From positions 62,001 to 126,000 of the forward strand of contig DVKC01000032.1 in assembly GCA_018716295.1 (NCBI GenBank): 64,000 nt of DNA, read 5' to 3'. Origin of the DNA: Candidatus Avimuribaculum pullicola. GTDB lineage: Bacteria; Bacteroidota; Bacteroidia; Bacteroidales; Muribaculaceae. Positions 1-7,744 of the stretch are shown here, one piece after another. The translations under genes and the position numbers were made by a program. The stretch's first letter is position 1. Every line of letters starts with the position of its first letter. Under the pieces are notes generated by a model, which did not search any database, had not been told where the DNA came from, and worked only from the letters and a program-made list of their open reading frames with translations.

Positions 1-1150
1 TCGATGTCATCCCTACATTTGTTCCATCGGGAACAAACAGGTATTGATAGTTATATGCACCCTGTTTGAGCAAAATGTCGGCCACATAGCACCCCGAGGC
101 TTCATCATACCTCATCAACGATGACGAATTGAACAGATGGTTGGTAAATTCACCTTCTATATATACCTTGCCGCCAGTCAAGCGTTCACCCGTGGCAAGC
201 GAAAAGTGTGTCACCAAATAATCAGCCCGTCCATCCGAATCATCTGCTTCGGCATTACGTATTGTAAAACGTCCGTTCTGTGTTTTGTCATACAGATACA
301 TAATATCGGTACGCGGCTCATCGGTATGCAACGTCGCATGATAAAATGGGTGGTAATATTCGACCTGCGACACACCCATCGTAGGGTAATTGACGGCAAC
401 CGTTTCCATGCGCCTATACTCATTTCCTGCCGGAAATATCAGCTTGCGGTCATGTTCATATATCACCTTGTTACCCATCACGCGCATTGGCCTACCGACC
501 CATACCTCATTATCGACACGTGAATTCTGGCTGACGCACACAGCCAAGTCTTGATACATATCCCTCACCATGTAATCGCGCGTATCTATAGTTATATCCA
601 CCTGCTGGTGCCCCACATTAAAATCAATGTCGGTACGCGACGACACCGATGGATATACCCCTACAACATTTTCGCACACCATGAAGCGAGCCTGCAACAA
701 TATCTCATCGGGAAAATCCTCGCGGTAAACCTGCACAAGGTAATTGCCCGATTTTGTGAACCTTATTTCATCGTTGGGCAATGTGAACTCATAGTGCACA
801 AAATGTGTAAACGTGCCACTCGAATATTCATAATTTTCTATATTGGCATAATTAAAACCATCAAGATATTCGGTGTCGATGAGCTGCGATGGTTGCCAAT
901 TGGCATTGCAATGCACCACGCTATAGCGCAAATACGACAATTCGGCACTAAGCTCGTCAAAACGCACCTCAATCACATCATCACTCCCCATCATTATTAT
1001 CGGCGGAAAATAATCGTTGCCCGACAACTTCACTTGCAACGACTTGAAATTGCTATCGAAAACACGCGTCTGCGTGTCAACACCAGGCTGTGCCAAAGTC
1101 GTACACACCACCATCGACATCATTGCCAGCAACAATACCATGTTTTTCAT
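1..1150 (-). CDS. Type IX secretion plug-domain protein (DUF5103), 3' part cut by window edge
   Basis: The first 383 residues are visible; the frame stays open to base 1, so the C-terminus lies outside. It begins with a hydrophobic signal peptide (MKNMVLLLAMMSMVVCTTLA) and continues with the family's N-terminal pattern: 'SDDVIEVRFDEL', 'VHCNANWQPS', 'EYLDGFNYANIENYEYS', 'LPNDEIRFTKSGNYLVQVY'. Around residues 325-355 the 'FSLATGERLTGGKVYIEGEFTN' segment has the look of a beta-sandwich domain. Proteins of this family (PF17116) are linked to plugging the type IX translocon at the outer membrane, and are near-universal in Bacteroidota. The gene stands alone, 18 bp downstream of ung on the same strand, so the two may be co-transcribed. 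Confidence 0.85.
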   Translation of the reverse strand, partial: MKNMVLLLAMMSMVVCTTLAQPGVDTQTRVFDSNFKSLQVKLSGNDYFPPIIMMGSDDVIEVRFDELSAELSYLRYSVVHCNANWQPSQLIDTEYLDGFNYANIENYEYSSGTFTHFVHYEFTLPNDEIRFTKSGNYLVQVYREDFPDEILLQARFMVCENVVGVYPSVSSRTDIDFNVGHQQVDITIDTRDYMVRDMYQDLAVCVSQNSRVDNEVWVGRPMRVMGNKVIYEHDRKLIFPAGNEYRRMETVAVNYPTMGVSQVEYYHPFYHATLHTDEPRTDIMYLYDKTQNGRFTIRNAEADDSDGRADYLVTHFSLATGERLTGGKVYIEGEFTNHLFNSSSLMRYDEASGCYVADILLKQGAYNYQYLFVPDGTNVGMTS

Positions 1151-1168
1151 TTTCAACTTTCCTTATGT

Positions 1169-1831
1169 TTACCAGTCGATAGGTTCTTCACCATGCGCTA
1201 TTAAATACTCATTAGCACGAGAGAAATGCTTGTTTCCAAAAAATCCACGATAGGCCGACAATGGCGATGGGTGGGGAGATGTAAGCACCAAGTGGCGTGT
1301 ACGGTCGATAAACGCCCCTTTCTTAATGGCATACGACCCCCACAGGATAAACACCAAGTGGTCGCGGCGCGTGGCAAGATGCAATATCACATGGTCGGTA
1401 AACTCCTCCCAGCCACGATTCTGATGCGACCCTGCACAATGCGCCCTAACAGTCAATGTCGAATTTAGCAACAACACCCCCTGTCTGGCCCACCTCGAAA
1501 GGTCGCCGCTTGCTGGCATCGGTTTTCCCAAATCATCGTGTATCTCCTTGAAAATATTCACAAGCGATGGCGGCATAGGCACACCATCACGCACCGAGAA
1601 GCACAAGCCATTGGCCTGTCCCAAATCATGATATGGGTCTTGCCCGAGTATGACAACCTTCACACGCTCAAATGGTGTGGCATCAAACGCCGCAAAAATT
1701 TCACGTCCAGGAGGGAAAACCTGATAATGCTTGTACTCATCGTGGACAAAATCCACAAGCTGTTGGAAATAAGGTTGCTCCCACTCATCGGCAAGCTCCT
1801 TGCGCCAACTCTCTTCTATCTTGACATTCAT
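1169..1831 (-). CDS. ung: Uracil-DNA glycosylase, family 1
   Basis: A 220-residue, full-length family 1 UDG, which cuts uracil from DNA to start base-excision repair. The catalytic water-activating loop GQDPYH lies at residues 63-68 (Asp65), the LLNSTLTV segment at 121-128, and the DNA-intercalating HPSPLS loop with catalytic His187 at 187-192. The end 'YRGFFGNKHFSRAN' is also typical. The start ATG is preceded by a -7 box TAGCTTTG 33 bp upstream. The promoter is divergent from that of the tRNA-Arg(CCG) gene. Confidence 0.98.
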   Translation of the reverse strand: MNVKIEESWRKELADEWEQPYFQQLVDFVHDEYKHYQVFPPGREIFAAFDATPFERVKVVILGQDPYHDLGQANGLCFSVRDGVPMPPSLVNIFKEIHDDLGKPMPASGDLSRWARQGVLLLNSTLTVRAHCAGSHQNRGWEEFTDHVILHLATRRDHLVFILWGSYAIKKGAFIDRTRHLVLTSPHPSPLSAYRGFFGNKHFSRANEYLIAHGEEPIDW

Positions 1832-1863
1832 GAAAATCTATTCAATAATTATATATCCACTTG

Positions 1864-1891
1864 CAAAGCTACAAATATATTATTACTTTTG
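1864..1891. promoter_or_regulatory. Divergent Bacteroidota -7 boxes for ung and tRNA-Arg(CCG)
   Basis: On the minus strand TAGCTTTG (1871-1864) lies 33 bp before the ung start. On the plus strand TACTTTTG (1884-1891) lies 45 bp before the tRNA. Both match TAnnTTTG, the primary sigma -7 element known from Bacteroides. Confidence 0.55.
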
Positions 1892-1936
1892 CCAACCGAA
1901 AACGTAAAACCCACAAATTTTACGAAACCGACATCT

Positions 1937-2008
1937 GCACCCATAGTTCAATGGATAGAATAAAGGATTCCGGTTCCTTCGATTAGGGTTCGACTCCCTA
2001 TGGGTGTA
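1937..2008 (+). tRNA. tRNA-Arg, anticodon CCG
   Basis: A complete cloverleaf can be folded by eye. The acceptor stem is GCACCCA with TGGGTGT (one G-U at the end), the D stem GTTC/GAAT, and the anticodon stem AAGGA/TCCTT with loop TTCCGGT (anticodon CCG). The T stem is TAGGG/CCCTA around TTCGACT. The discriminator is A and the CCA end is not encoded. It decodes CGG. Confidence 0.95.
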
Positions 2009-2044
2009 CAAAACGCGGATCACAGCAACCATAAAAAATCAGAA

Positions 2045-2084
2045 AGCACCGAATTTCAGCCTTTTACCGAAATTCGGTGCTTTT
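2045..2084 (+). terminator. Terminator after tRNA-Arg(CCG)
   Basis: A 13-bp perfect stem AGCACCGAATTTC / GAAATTCGGTGCT (2045-2057 with 2069-2081) has an 11-nt loop and ends in TTTT. It lies 36 bp after the tRNA. Confidence 0.8.
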
Positions 2085-2140
2085 CACATTACCTTACACC
2101 CCATCAAAATCCATCACCTAAATATTAAAACATTATCAAA

Positions 2141-2183
2141 AAACCACCGAATTTCGGTAAAGAACTGAAACTCGGTGGTTTTT
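2141..2183 (-). terminator. Terminator after tRNA-Arg(CCT)
   Basis: The stem AAACCACCGA / TCGGTGGTTT is extended inward by TTTC/GAAA across one mismatch. Read on the minus strand it is followed by a run of six T. It sits 34 bp beyond the 3' end of the minus-strand tRNA. Its core shares the CACCGA-TTTC words of the facing terminator at 2045. Confidence 0.75.
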
Positions 2184-2216
2184 GATTTTTTTACAACTGT
2201 GATAGTCTGTGCTTTG

Positions 2217-2288
2217 TACTCCCGAGCAGAATCGAACTGCTATCTAAAGTTTAGGAAACTTCCATTCTATCCGTTGAACTACGGGAGC
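2217..2288 (-). tRNA. tRNA-Arg, anticodon CCT
   Basis: On the minus strand, acceptor GCTCCCG pairs with CGGGAGT and the anticodon stem GAAGT pairs with ACTTT around loop TTCCTAA (anticodon CCT). The T arm is GCAG TTCGATT CTGC, the discriminator is A, and no CCA is encoded. It decodes AGG. A -7 box TATCTTTG at 2327-2320 (minus) gives a leader of about 25 nt. Confidence 0.95.
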
Positions 2289-2319
2289 CGATAATTTGTG
2301 ATGATGCTTTTTGGGACTG

Positions 2320-2327
2320 CAAAGATA
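2320..2327 (-). promoter_or_regulatory. -7 box for tRNA-Arg(CCT)
   Basis: TATCTTTG on the minus strand, 32 bp before the tRNA 5' end, matches the Bacteroidota -7 consensus. Confidence 0.5.
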
Positions 2328-2460
2328 AGAATAAATATCATATCAAGCAACCAAAACAGACCGAAATCTCAAAAAAGATTAACCATTACTCGCAAACGCG
2401 ACAGCCCGATAAAATGAATTGCAACTTGTACAATACTAAAAGCCAATGCTATAGGTTATA

Positions 2461-5400
2461 CTATGCACGGGTGGCTTGGCGAGGCTTTATGGCCTCGGTT
2501 TTATGCGGACACAAACAAGCCGTATCGTCATTATCTTGCTGTTTATCATCATTGACTGGCGAAGCCGGCGTAGCGACAGGCGTTACGGGCGTAGCGACAC
2601 TGTCGGGACGCTCAATCAAACCTTCCTGTATCATCTGTAGGCTGTCGGCAGCCGTGAGTTTGTCACCCTCGGCATCTTCCATCATGCGGCGCATGTCGGG
2701 GCGACGGCTGCCAACTCTCAAATTTGAGCGCAAAGCAGCATTGGCACCACGGCGCAGAGCCGAATTAATTTGTTCACGCAAGTTGATTCGGGTTGTATCG
2801 ACAATTTCAACCATCTCGGCACGCAAGTCATCTTCTTTATATTTAGCTCCACCGAAACGGAAGTGCATGTCATCGGGATTACCGTATATATTGATACCAA
2901 ACTTGAACGGTATGGGCGACTTGAGCACCGATATATGATAACGGAAATTCAAGTCCAAGTCGTTATACCCCAACACGCCAAGGCGATAGCGGTCAACGTT
3001 GAACATAAACGGGTAGAGCAACATCTGTGAATTTTCCACAAGCAATTCTACCGTCATTTCATCAATCATATTCCGCTCACGATTCTTAAAACGCAACATC
3101 TTGGCAATCTTTTTGAACGTTTCGGCATCCATAAACACCAAGCTATCGCCATGCAATTTCACTGCTGCCCGCAATGATGGTATATCGATATTCATCACCG
3201 AGTCGAGATTGGCCGTAGTGGCAAGGTCGGCATCAATAATGCCATCGACCGACTGCAACAACGGCATCACCGAATCGATTGCTGGAATCATATTAATGAA
3301 CTCCTTGACACGAATCTTGTTTAATTCCAAGTCCATGCCGAATTTTATATTTTGACGGTCAGTTGAAGCATACATGGCATTGAACCGAGCCGACCCGATG
3401 TCGGACGTAGCTTTAAGCTCGTTGAGATTGACCACGCCATCATGAACAAACAAATTCCCATCAAATTTATTGAAATTCATGTCGGCAAACGTGATGTTAT
3501 TGCTGCGCACTGCTATTTTTGCCTCGATATTGCGAGGCACGACAAAGGCGGCCAACGATGCCGTATCGGTCTGCGCCACATCAATCTGTTGCTGAAGTTC
3601 GTCAATATCAGTTATAGTGCTATCAATGCTGTTCAGCCCGACAGCATCTCCCGAATAAGTCATGCCATCAGCAGCAGCCTTTACAAGCTGGTTCACATCA
3701 ATAGTGTCGGCTTTCAATATCATGGCAATGTCGAGTGGACGGCGTCTGCTTCCCATCATAGTCGAACGGATGTTTTTCAACTTGCCACGTAAGCTGAAAT
3801 TGCTCCTTCCTACCTTATAATTGAAACTTTCAACAGTCAGGCTATCGGCATTGAATTTAACATCGACATTGGTTATACGATTGCGCACAGGGAAATATGG
3901 AGTGTACATGGCTCCCGTGTTGCTCCGTATGCGCCCTCCCACTTGCCAACGAGCGAGCAACCGTGCAAATCCACTATCAACCGACATGTCGAGTACTTCG
4001 TCGTCGTCAAGCGTAGGCCTCATGCCACGTTGCTGGCGACGCATTCGCCTCTCTTTTGCAGCCTCGCGTTGCCGCGCCTGCATATCACGCACGACAGCCA
4101 GGAGCGAGTCGTTGCTCCAATCGGGATGCTGTGAGCGCAACGTGTCGATCAATTGGCGAGTGCGGTTGATACGCCGCATATTCACACGCCGATTGGCCAC
4201 AAGGTCTATTTTACTATCTTTCAAATATACAAACTGTGAATTATCACGATAAAAAAGTGTATCAAGTCCGAAACCGAGGTAAAAGACTGGCACGCGGTTC
4301 AATCCACGAAAACGCGACACACTGCCGCGACACGACACGCCCCGGCTTGCAAAGAATGTGCCATCGGCTTGCCTCATTCGCACTTTCTGCACCGACACGT
4401 TGAATCCCATCGGCACGATTTGTGTGGTATCAGTCTGTCCAAGTCCGACAGCACCAGCCCCAGCACCTACGCCCCTCATTGACAACATTATGCCTGGAAT
4501 GCTTGCATCGAGTGTGTCAACACGCACCTTTACACTCAGCAAGTCGTCACCTACAGTCGAGTCACGACGCACATAAGTGCCTTGATTGCCAAATGTAAGC
4601 AATGCGCTGCCCAATCGCAAGTTCAACGTGTCAAGCGGACTGTCATACACAATATTGCGCAATCCCAAACTGCCTTCCAACTTCACTTTATGAAAATTCT
4701 CCTTGTTAAGATTGCTCATTGCCATGTCAACCGATGCATTTGCCTCGGCTTCACCAGTAACGGTAAAGTTAAGCGGCACGTTGACCATACTTGTTATCAC
4801 ACCCAAGTCGGTGTACCCGTTTAGCGTTGCCGTCACATGCGGGTCGGCAAATAAATTTGTCGCACGCCCCGACAACTGCAATTTCACAGCCACACCGTTA
4901 AGCACCAAATTGTTGAGCGTCACAACGCTCGCATTTGGCCTTTGCCCATCAATCTCCATCTGTGCGTCGAGTGCAAGACGGTCGATGCGTCCACGCCGCC
5001 CTACCCTATGCCAGTAAGAATCGGGGATTACAAGCCGTGCCGACATCGACGGCAATGTGCCGTTATTGGCCGATGTCAATACGTATGGCTCATTAAGTTT
5101 CACATCTATCGAAGCCATCAAGTTACTGCGTACACGGCTGAATATCCTGCGATACTTGGCTGGCAACTGCGGCAGCACCGATGCAAAACGTACAGAATCG
5201 ACTGTCAACGCAAAATCTTGCAACAATGGTTCACCCTCCTCGGCAAGCAATGTCATACTGCCGACAATGGGAATATCAAGCATACGTGCTTGCAAGTCGG
5301 TAACACTTATGTCCATCATTTTGCGATAACTCCACTGAGCATCAAATCCCATATTAAAAGGCAAATCCGACACAAGACTTTCGCCTCCTATCGAGCAATT

Positions 5401-6075
5401 GGCAATTCCCGCAACTTTCAACTTGTATTTATCACGACCCGAAGCATAAATCGATGCCGTATCAAGCACAATATCAGCCGACATAACTTCAGGTGCCGAA
5501 TAATAAGCCAAACGTGTAGTCCCCTCAAGCACCACCTGCTTGCAGCGTATCCATGGCAACTCCATCATAGCAGTATCGACAGCGGCTGTATCAGACGCAA
5601 CGTCGTCCACTGGCACAATTGCATAATTGCTCACAGTGGGCGATACCTCTACTATGTTCACATCAAGGTCTTTTACAGTAATATCCTTGACATCTATCCG
5701 GCCTATCATGGCCTCGGCAAGGTTCATGGAAAAATGCAACCGCGACAACGACACCAGATGTGATGCATCGGCCGGCAACGACGATGTATCAACGTCGCTT
5801 ACTGCTTCCAAACTTCCAGAAGTGACTTTCAGGCTATCGATATCAACATGCAATATCGGGAATGTGGAATATGCCGTCAGTTCCAATCGGCCAATTTCAA
5901 CCTTCGCATCAAGATATTCATTTGCCGCCTGTTCGGCATACTTTGTGAGATTTTCAGGCGATATGGCCCATACCACTGCCCACAACACCAATGCCACCAG
6001 CACCACCAATGTGACTACTGTCCATAGCAGCACCTTCAGCGTCCTTTTGATGATTTTCTTAGCTTTGGCGTTCAT
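2461..6075 (-). CDS. Giant AsmA-like envelope protein
   Basis: This is a 1204-residue AsmA-superfamily protein. It starts with a cytoplasmic basic stretch (MNAKAKKIIKRTLK), one membrane anchor at about residues 14-35, and then the AsmA opening 'NLTKYAEQAANEYLDAKVEIGRLEL'. A long beta-rich periplasmic body follows, with the AsmA C-terminal-like region near the end ('NLFVHDGVVNLNELKATSDIGSARFNAMY', 'LNKIRVKEFINMIPAIDSVMPLLQSVDGIIDADL'). AsmA/TamB/YhdP-type proteins are thought to form lipid-conducting bridges between the two membranes; that role here is inference. The ATG at 6075 is chosen over an in-frame TTG at 6081 because AGGAGG lies 9 nt before the ATG but only 3 nt before the TTG. The tail after residue 1140 is low-complexity and charged. 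Confidence 0.88.
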   Translation of the reverse strand: MNAKAKKIIKRTLKVLLWTVVTLVVLVALVLWAVVWAISPENLTKYAEQAANEYLDAKVEIGRLELTAYSTFPILHVDIDSLKVTSGSLEAVSDVDTSSLPADASHLVSLSRLHFSMNLAEAMIGRIDVKDITVKDLDVNIVEVSPTVSNYAIVPVDDVASDTAAVDTAMMELPWIRCKQVVLEGTTRLAYYSAPEVMSADIVLDTASIYASGRDKYKLKVAGIANCSIGGESLVSDLPFNMGFDAQWSYRKMMDISVTDLQARMLDIPIVGSMTLLAEEGEPLLQDFALTVDSVRFASVLPQLPAKYRRIFSRVRSNLMASIDVKLNEPYVLTSANNGTLPSMSARLVIPDSYWHRVGRRGRIDRLALDAQMEIDGQRPNASVVTLNNLVLNGVAVKLQLSGRATNLFADPHVTATLNGYTDLGVITSMVNVPLNFTVTGEAEANASVDMAMSNLNKENFHKVKLEGSLGLRNIVYDSPLDTLNLRLGSALLTFGNQGTYVRRDSTVGDDLLSVKVRVDTLDASIPGIMLSMRGVGAGAGAVGLGQTDTTQIVPMGFNVSVQKVRMRQADGTFFASRGVSCRGSVSRFRGLNRVPVFYLGFGLDTLFYRDNSQFVYLKDSKIDLVANRRVNMRRINRTRQLIDTLRSQHPDWSNDSLLAVVRDMQARQREAAKERRMRRQQRGMRPTLDDDEVLDMSVDSGFARLLARWQVGGRIRSNTGAMYTPYFPVRNRITNVDVKFNADSLTVESFNYKVGRSNFSLRGKLKNIRSTMMGSRRRPLDIAMILKADTIDVNQLVKAAADGMTYSGDAVGLNSIDSTITDIDELQQQIDVAQTDTASLAAFVVPRNIEAKIAVRSNNITFADMNFNKFDGNLFVHDGVVNLNELKATSDIGSARFNAMYASTDRQNIKFGMDLELNKIRVKEFINMIPAIDSVMPLLQSVDGIIDADLATTANLDSVMNIDIPSLRAAVKLHGDSLVFMDAETFKKIAKMLRFKNRERNMIDEMTVELLVENSQMLLYPFMFNVDRYRLGVLGYNDLDLNFRYHISVLKSPIPFKFGINIYGNPDDMHFRFGGAKYKEDDLRAEMVEIVDTTRINLREQINSALRRGANAALRSNLRVGSRRPDMRRMMEDAEGDKLTAADSLQMIQEGLIERPDSVATPVTPVATPASPVNDDKQQDNDDTACLCPHKTEAIKPRQATRA

Positions 6076-6094
6076 ATCCAATTTCCTCCTTATA

Positions 6095-6790
6095 TTATCG
6101 AGCTGTTATGTGGAAACAACCCTGTTTCAACTCATATTTCACCAGGCAACGCCCTTTATCACGATAATCGGCAAGCACCTCGGCAAGTATGCCTCGCAGG
6201 TCTTGCGGAGCAACCATGAAAGAGGAGTCGCAGCACATGAAACGTATGTAACTGACATCAAACGTTGTCCCATACCTGTGTGCCGACTCGCTTGTGGCAT
6301 TCACATTGCCGCCACGGCGGAGCATCGCTACAGTATGGTCGGTACGCGTAACGCTTGTAACCCGTATCTTGTATTTTTTACCGCCACGAGCCATTACAGT
6401 GTCACTGAACGAACGACCTATATCGTGCAGCAACCGCGTTGCTTCAGGCACAAGGTAGGGCACAGAATGCGTCAGCTCATCAACGTGGAAATCGTTGCAC
6501 GTGTTAATACGCATTATCGGTTTACGCAAATTATAAGCATCATAAAGCGATGATATCGGCTTAATACCTATTGCACGGGCAACAGCAAGATGTTCGGCAT
6601 TGACATCATTGAAAGTACGCGAATAACTGCTAACCGGGCGCACCTTCAAGCGATGCATGACCACTGGAGTGTCAACGGCAGCCACATCATCGCCAGCAAA
6701 TTCGGCAGCGGCTGCATCTTTTTCCTCGTCGCTGCCACCACAACACACCATAATGGCCATTACAGCCAGAAGTATCATGATTCTTTTCAT
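6095..6790 (-). CDS. DUF5715 lipoprotein with M15-like carboxypeptidase motif
   Basis: The 231-residue product starts with MKRIMILLAVMAIMVCCGGS, a short hydrophobic segment ending at Cys16/Cys17, so it is probably a lipoprotein. The body follows the DUF5715 pattern: 'SRTFNDVNAEHLAVARAIGI' (58-76), 'LTHSVPYLVPEA' (106-117), 'TSVTRT' (145-150) and 'SESAHRYGTTFDVSY' (167-181). The last resembles the zinc-binding SxHxxGxxxD motif of VanY/M15 D-Ala-D-Ala peptidases (His171, Asp178). A peptidoglycan peptidase role is therefore plausible but unproven. The start was placed at this ATG because an earlier in-frame start would put 28 residues ahead of the signal sequence. It ends 20 bp before the AsmA-like gene and is probably in its operon. 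Confidence 0.75.
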   Translation of the reverse strand: MKRIMILLAVMAIMVCCGGSDEEKDAAAAEFAGDDVAAVDTPVVMHRLKVRPVSSYSRTFNDVNAEHLAVARAIGIKPISSLYDAYNLRKPIMRINTCNDFHVDELTHSVPYLVPEATRLLHDIGRSFSDTVMARGGKKYKIRVTSVTRTDHTVAMLRRGGNVNATSESAHRYGTTFDVSYIRFMCCDSSFMVAPQDLRGILAEVLADYRDKGRCLVKYELKQGCFHITAR

Positions 6791-6872
6791 TTCTATCGCA
6801 AATTGATTATTCGAGAACAAAATTAATAATAAGAAGTGTAAAATAAAAGTCAAAATCATCACCCCTTGCCAC

Positions 6873-6911
6873 ATAAAACAGGGGGATGTCGCTGTGGCAA
6901 CATCCCCCTGT
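6873..6911 (-). terminator. Terminator after the SIMPL gene
   Basis: Perfect 12-bp stem ACAGGGGGATGT / ACATCCCCCTGT (6878-6889 with 6900-6911) with a 10-nt loop. On the minus strand it is followed by TTTTATG. It separates the SIMPL gene from the DUF5715-AsmA pair. Confidence 0.8.
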
Positions 6912-6941
6912 ATGGCCTCACTGCCAGTAACCTACATGCTG

Positions 6942-7649
6942 TCAATCCTTGAGCGAATAAGTGATTGTTGACACCACACGTATCTTCTTAATGTGCGGCG
7001 AATTATTGTCGCGGTTCTCAATTGAGAATTGCCCTTGTGTGGCAGTTATTATTTTATCAAGGTCGCTATTGCAATTCTCGGCAAACTGCTCGGCTGTGGA
7101 TTGAGCATTGGCAATAGCCTCCTTCATCATCTCAGGCTTGATATCGTTAAAACCTGTGTACTCATACACAATGGGATTTTCATAGCCTCCGTCCACGATG
7201 GCCACGCCCTGCTTTAGCAACTCGCCCTGCCGTGTAATGATACCACGTATTTTATCGACATCGCTCGACGTGACAGTTATTACCGATGTAATGTTATAGC
7301 GGTTTACAACACGCTCGTTGGAATACAGGTTGGCATTCTTGTCATACACCACAGGCGGGTTGACCGATATGTCACTGTCGGGCACGCCATTTTCCTTAAG
7401 GAACGTCTTGATTTTAGCCGTTGTCGCATTAATCTTGTTGTATAGTTGCGGCAAGTCGTTTCCGAGTTCCACCGACACTATGGGCCACGTCACCTTGTCG
7501 GCAGCGACTTCTCGTTCGGCAAGCCCCTTGGCCGTCACACGACGATCCTTGTTAGTGAAATTATCTATGCCGGCTTTCAGGCATATACCCATCACCACTA
7601 TTGCAACAGCGATGAGGAACGCTTCAGGGATACGGTTGGTCTTTTCCAT
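6942..7649 (-). CDS. SIMPL-domain (DUF541) membrane-anchored protein
   Basis: A 235-residue protein with one N-terminal membrane anchor (about residues 7-26), then a SIMPL domain: 'RRVTAKGLAEREVAADKVTWPIVS', 'LPQLYNKINATTAKIKTFLKENGVPDSDI' and 'YNITSVITVTSSDVDKIRGI'. Members of this family sit in the periplasm or at the surface; their biochemical role is not settled. The ATG at 7649 fits the anchor best; another ATG lies two codons upstream. A -7 box TATATTTG is found at 7679-7672 (minus), and a strong terminator follows, so it is probably a single-gene unit. Confidence 0.85.
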   Translation of the reverse strand: MEKTNRIPEAFLIAVAIVVMGICLKAGIDNFTNKDRRVTAKGLAEREVAADKVTWPIVSVELGNDLPQLYNKINATTAKIKTFLKENGVPDSDISVNPPVVYDKNANLYSNERVVNRYNITSVITVTSSDVDKIRGIITRQGELLKQGVAIVDGGYENPIVYEYTGFNDIKPEMMKEAIANAQSTAEQFAENCNSDLDKIITATQGQFSIENRDNNSPHIKKIRVVSTITYSLKD

Positions 7650-7671
7650 AAGCATAAAAAATTGATTTCTT

Positions 7672-7679
7672 CAAATATA
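7672..7679 (-). promoter_or_regulatory. -7 box for the SIMPL gene
   Basis: TATATTTG on the minus strand, 23 bp before the start codon; matches TAnnTTTG. Confidence 0.5.
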
Positions 7680-7744
7680 GCGATTATTATTGAGAAAGCC
7701 GCACTAAATATTGCAAAAAACCTCGTGTGCCTCCACAGTAAGAA

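Noticed and set aside
1937-2288. tRNA-Arg genes as integration sites
   Set aside because: No integrase, direct repeat of the tRNA 3' end, or foreign gene block lies next to either tRNA.
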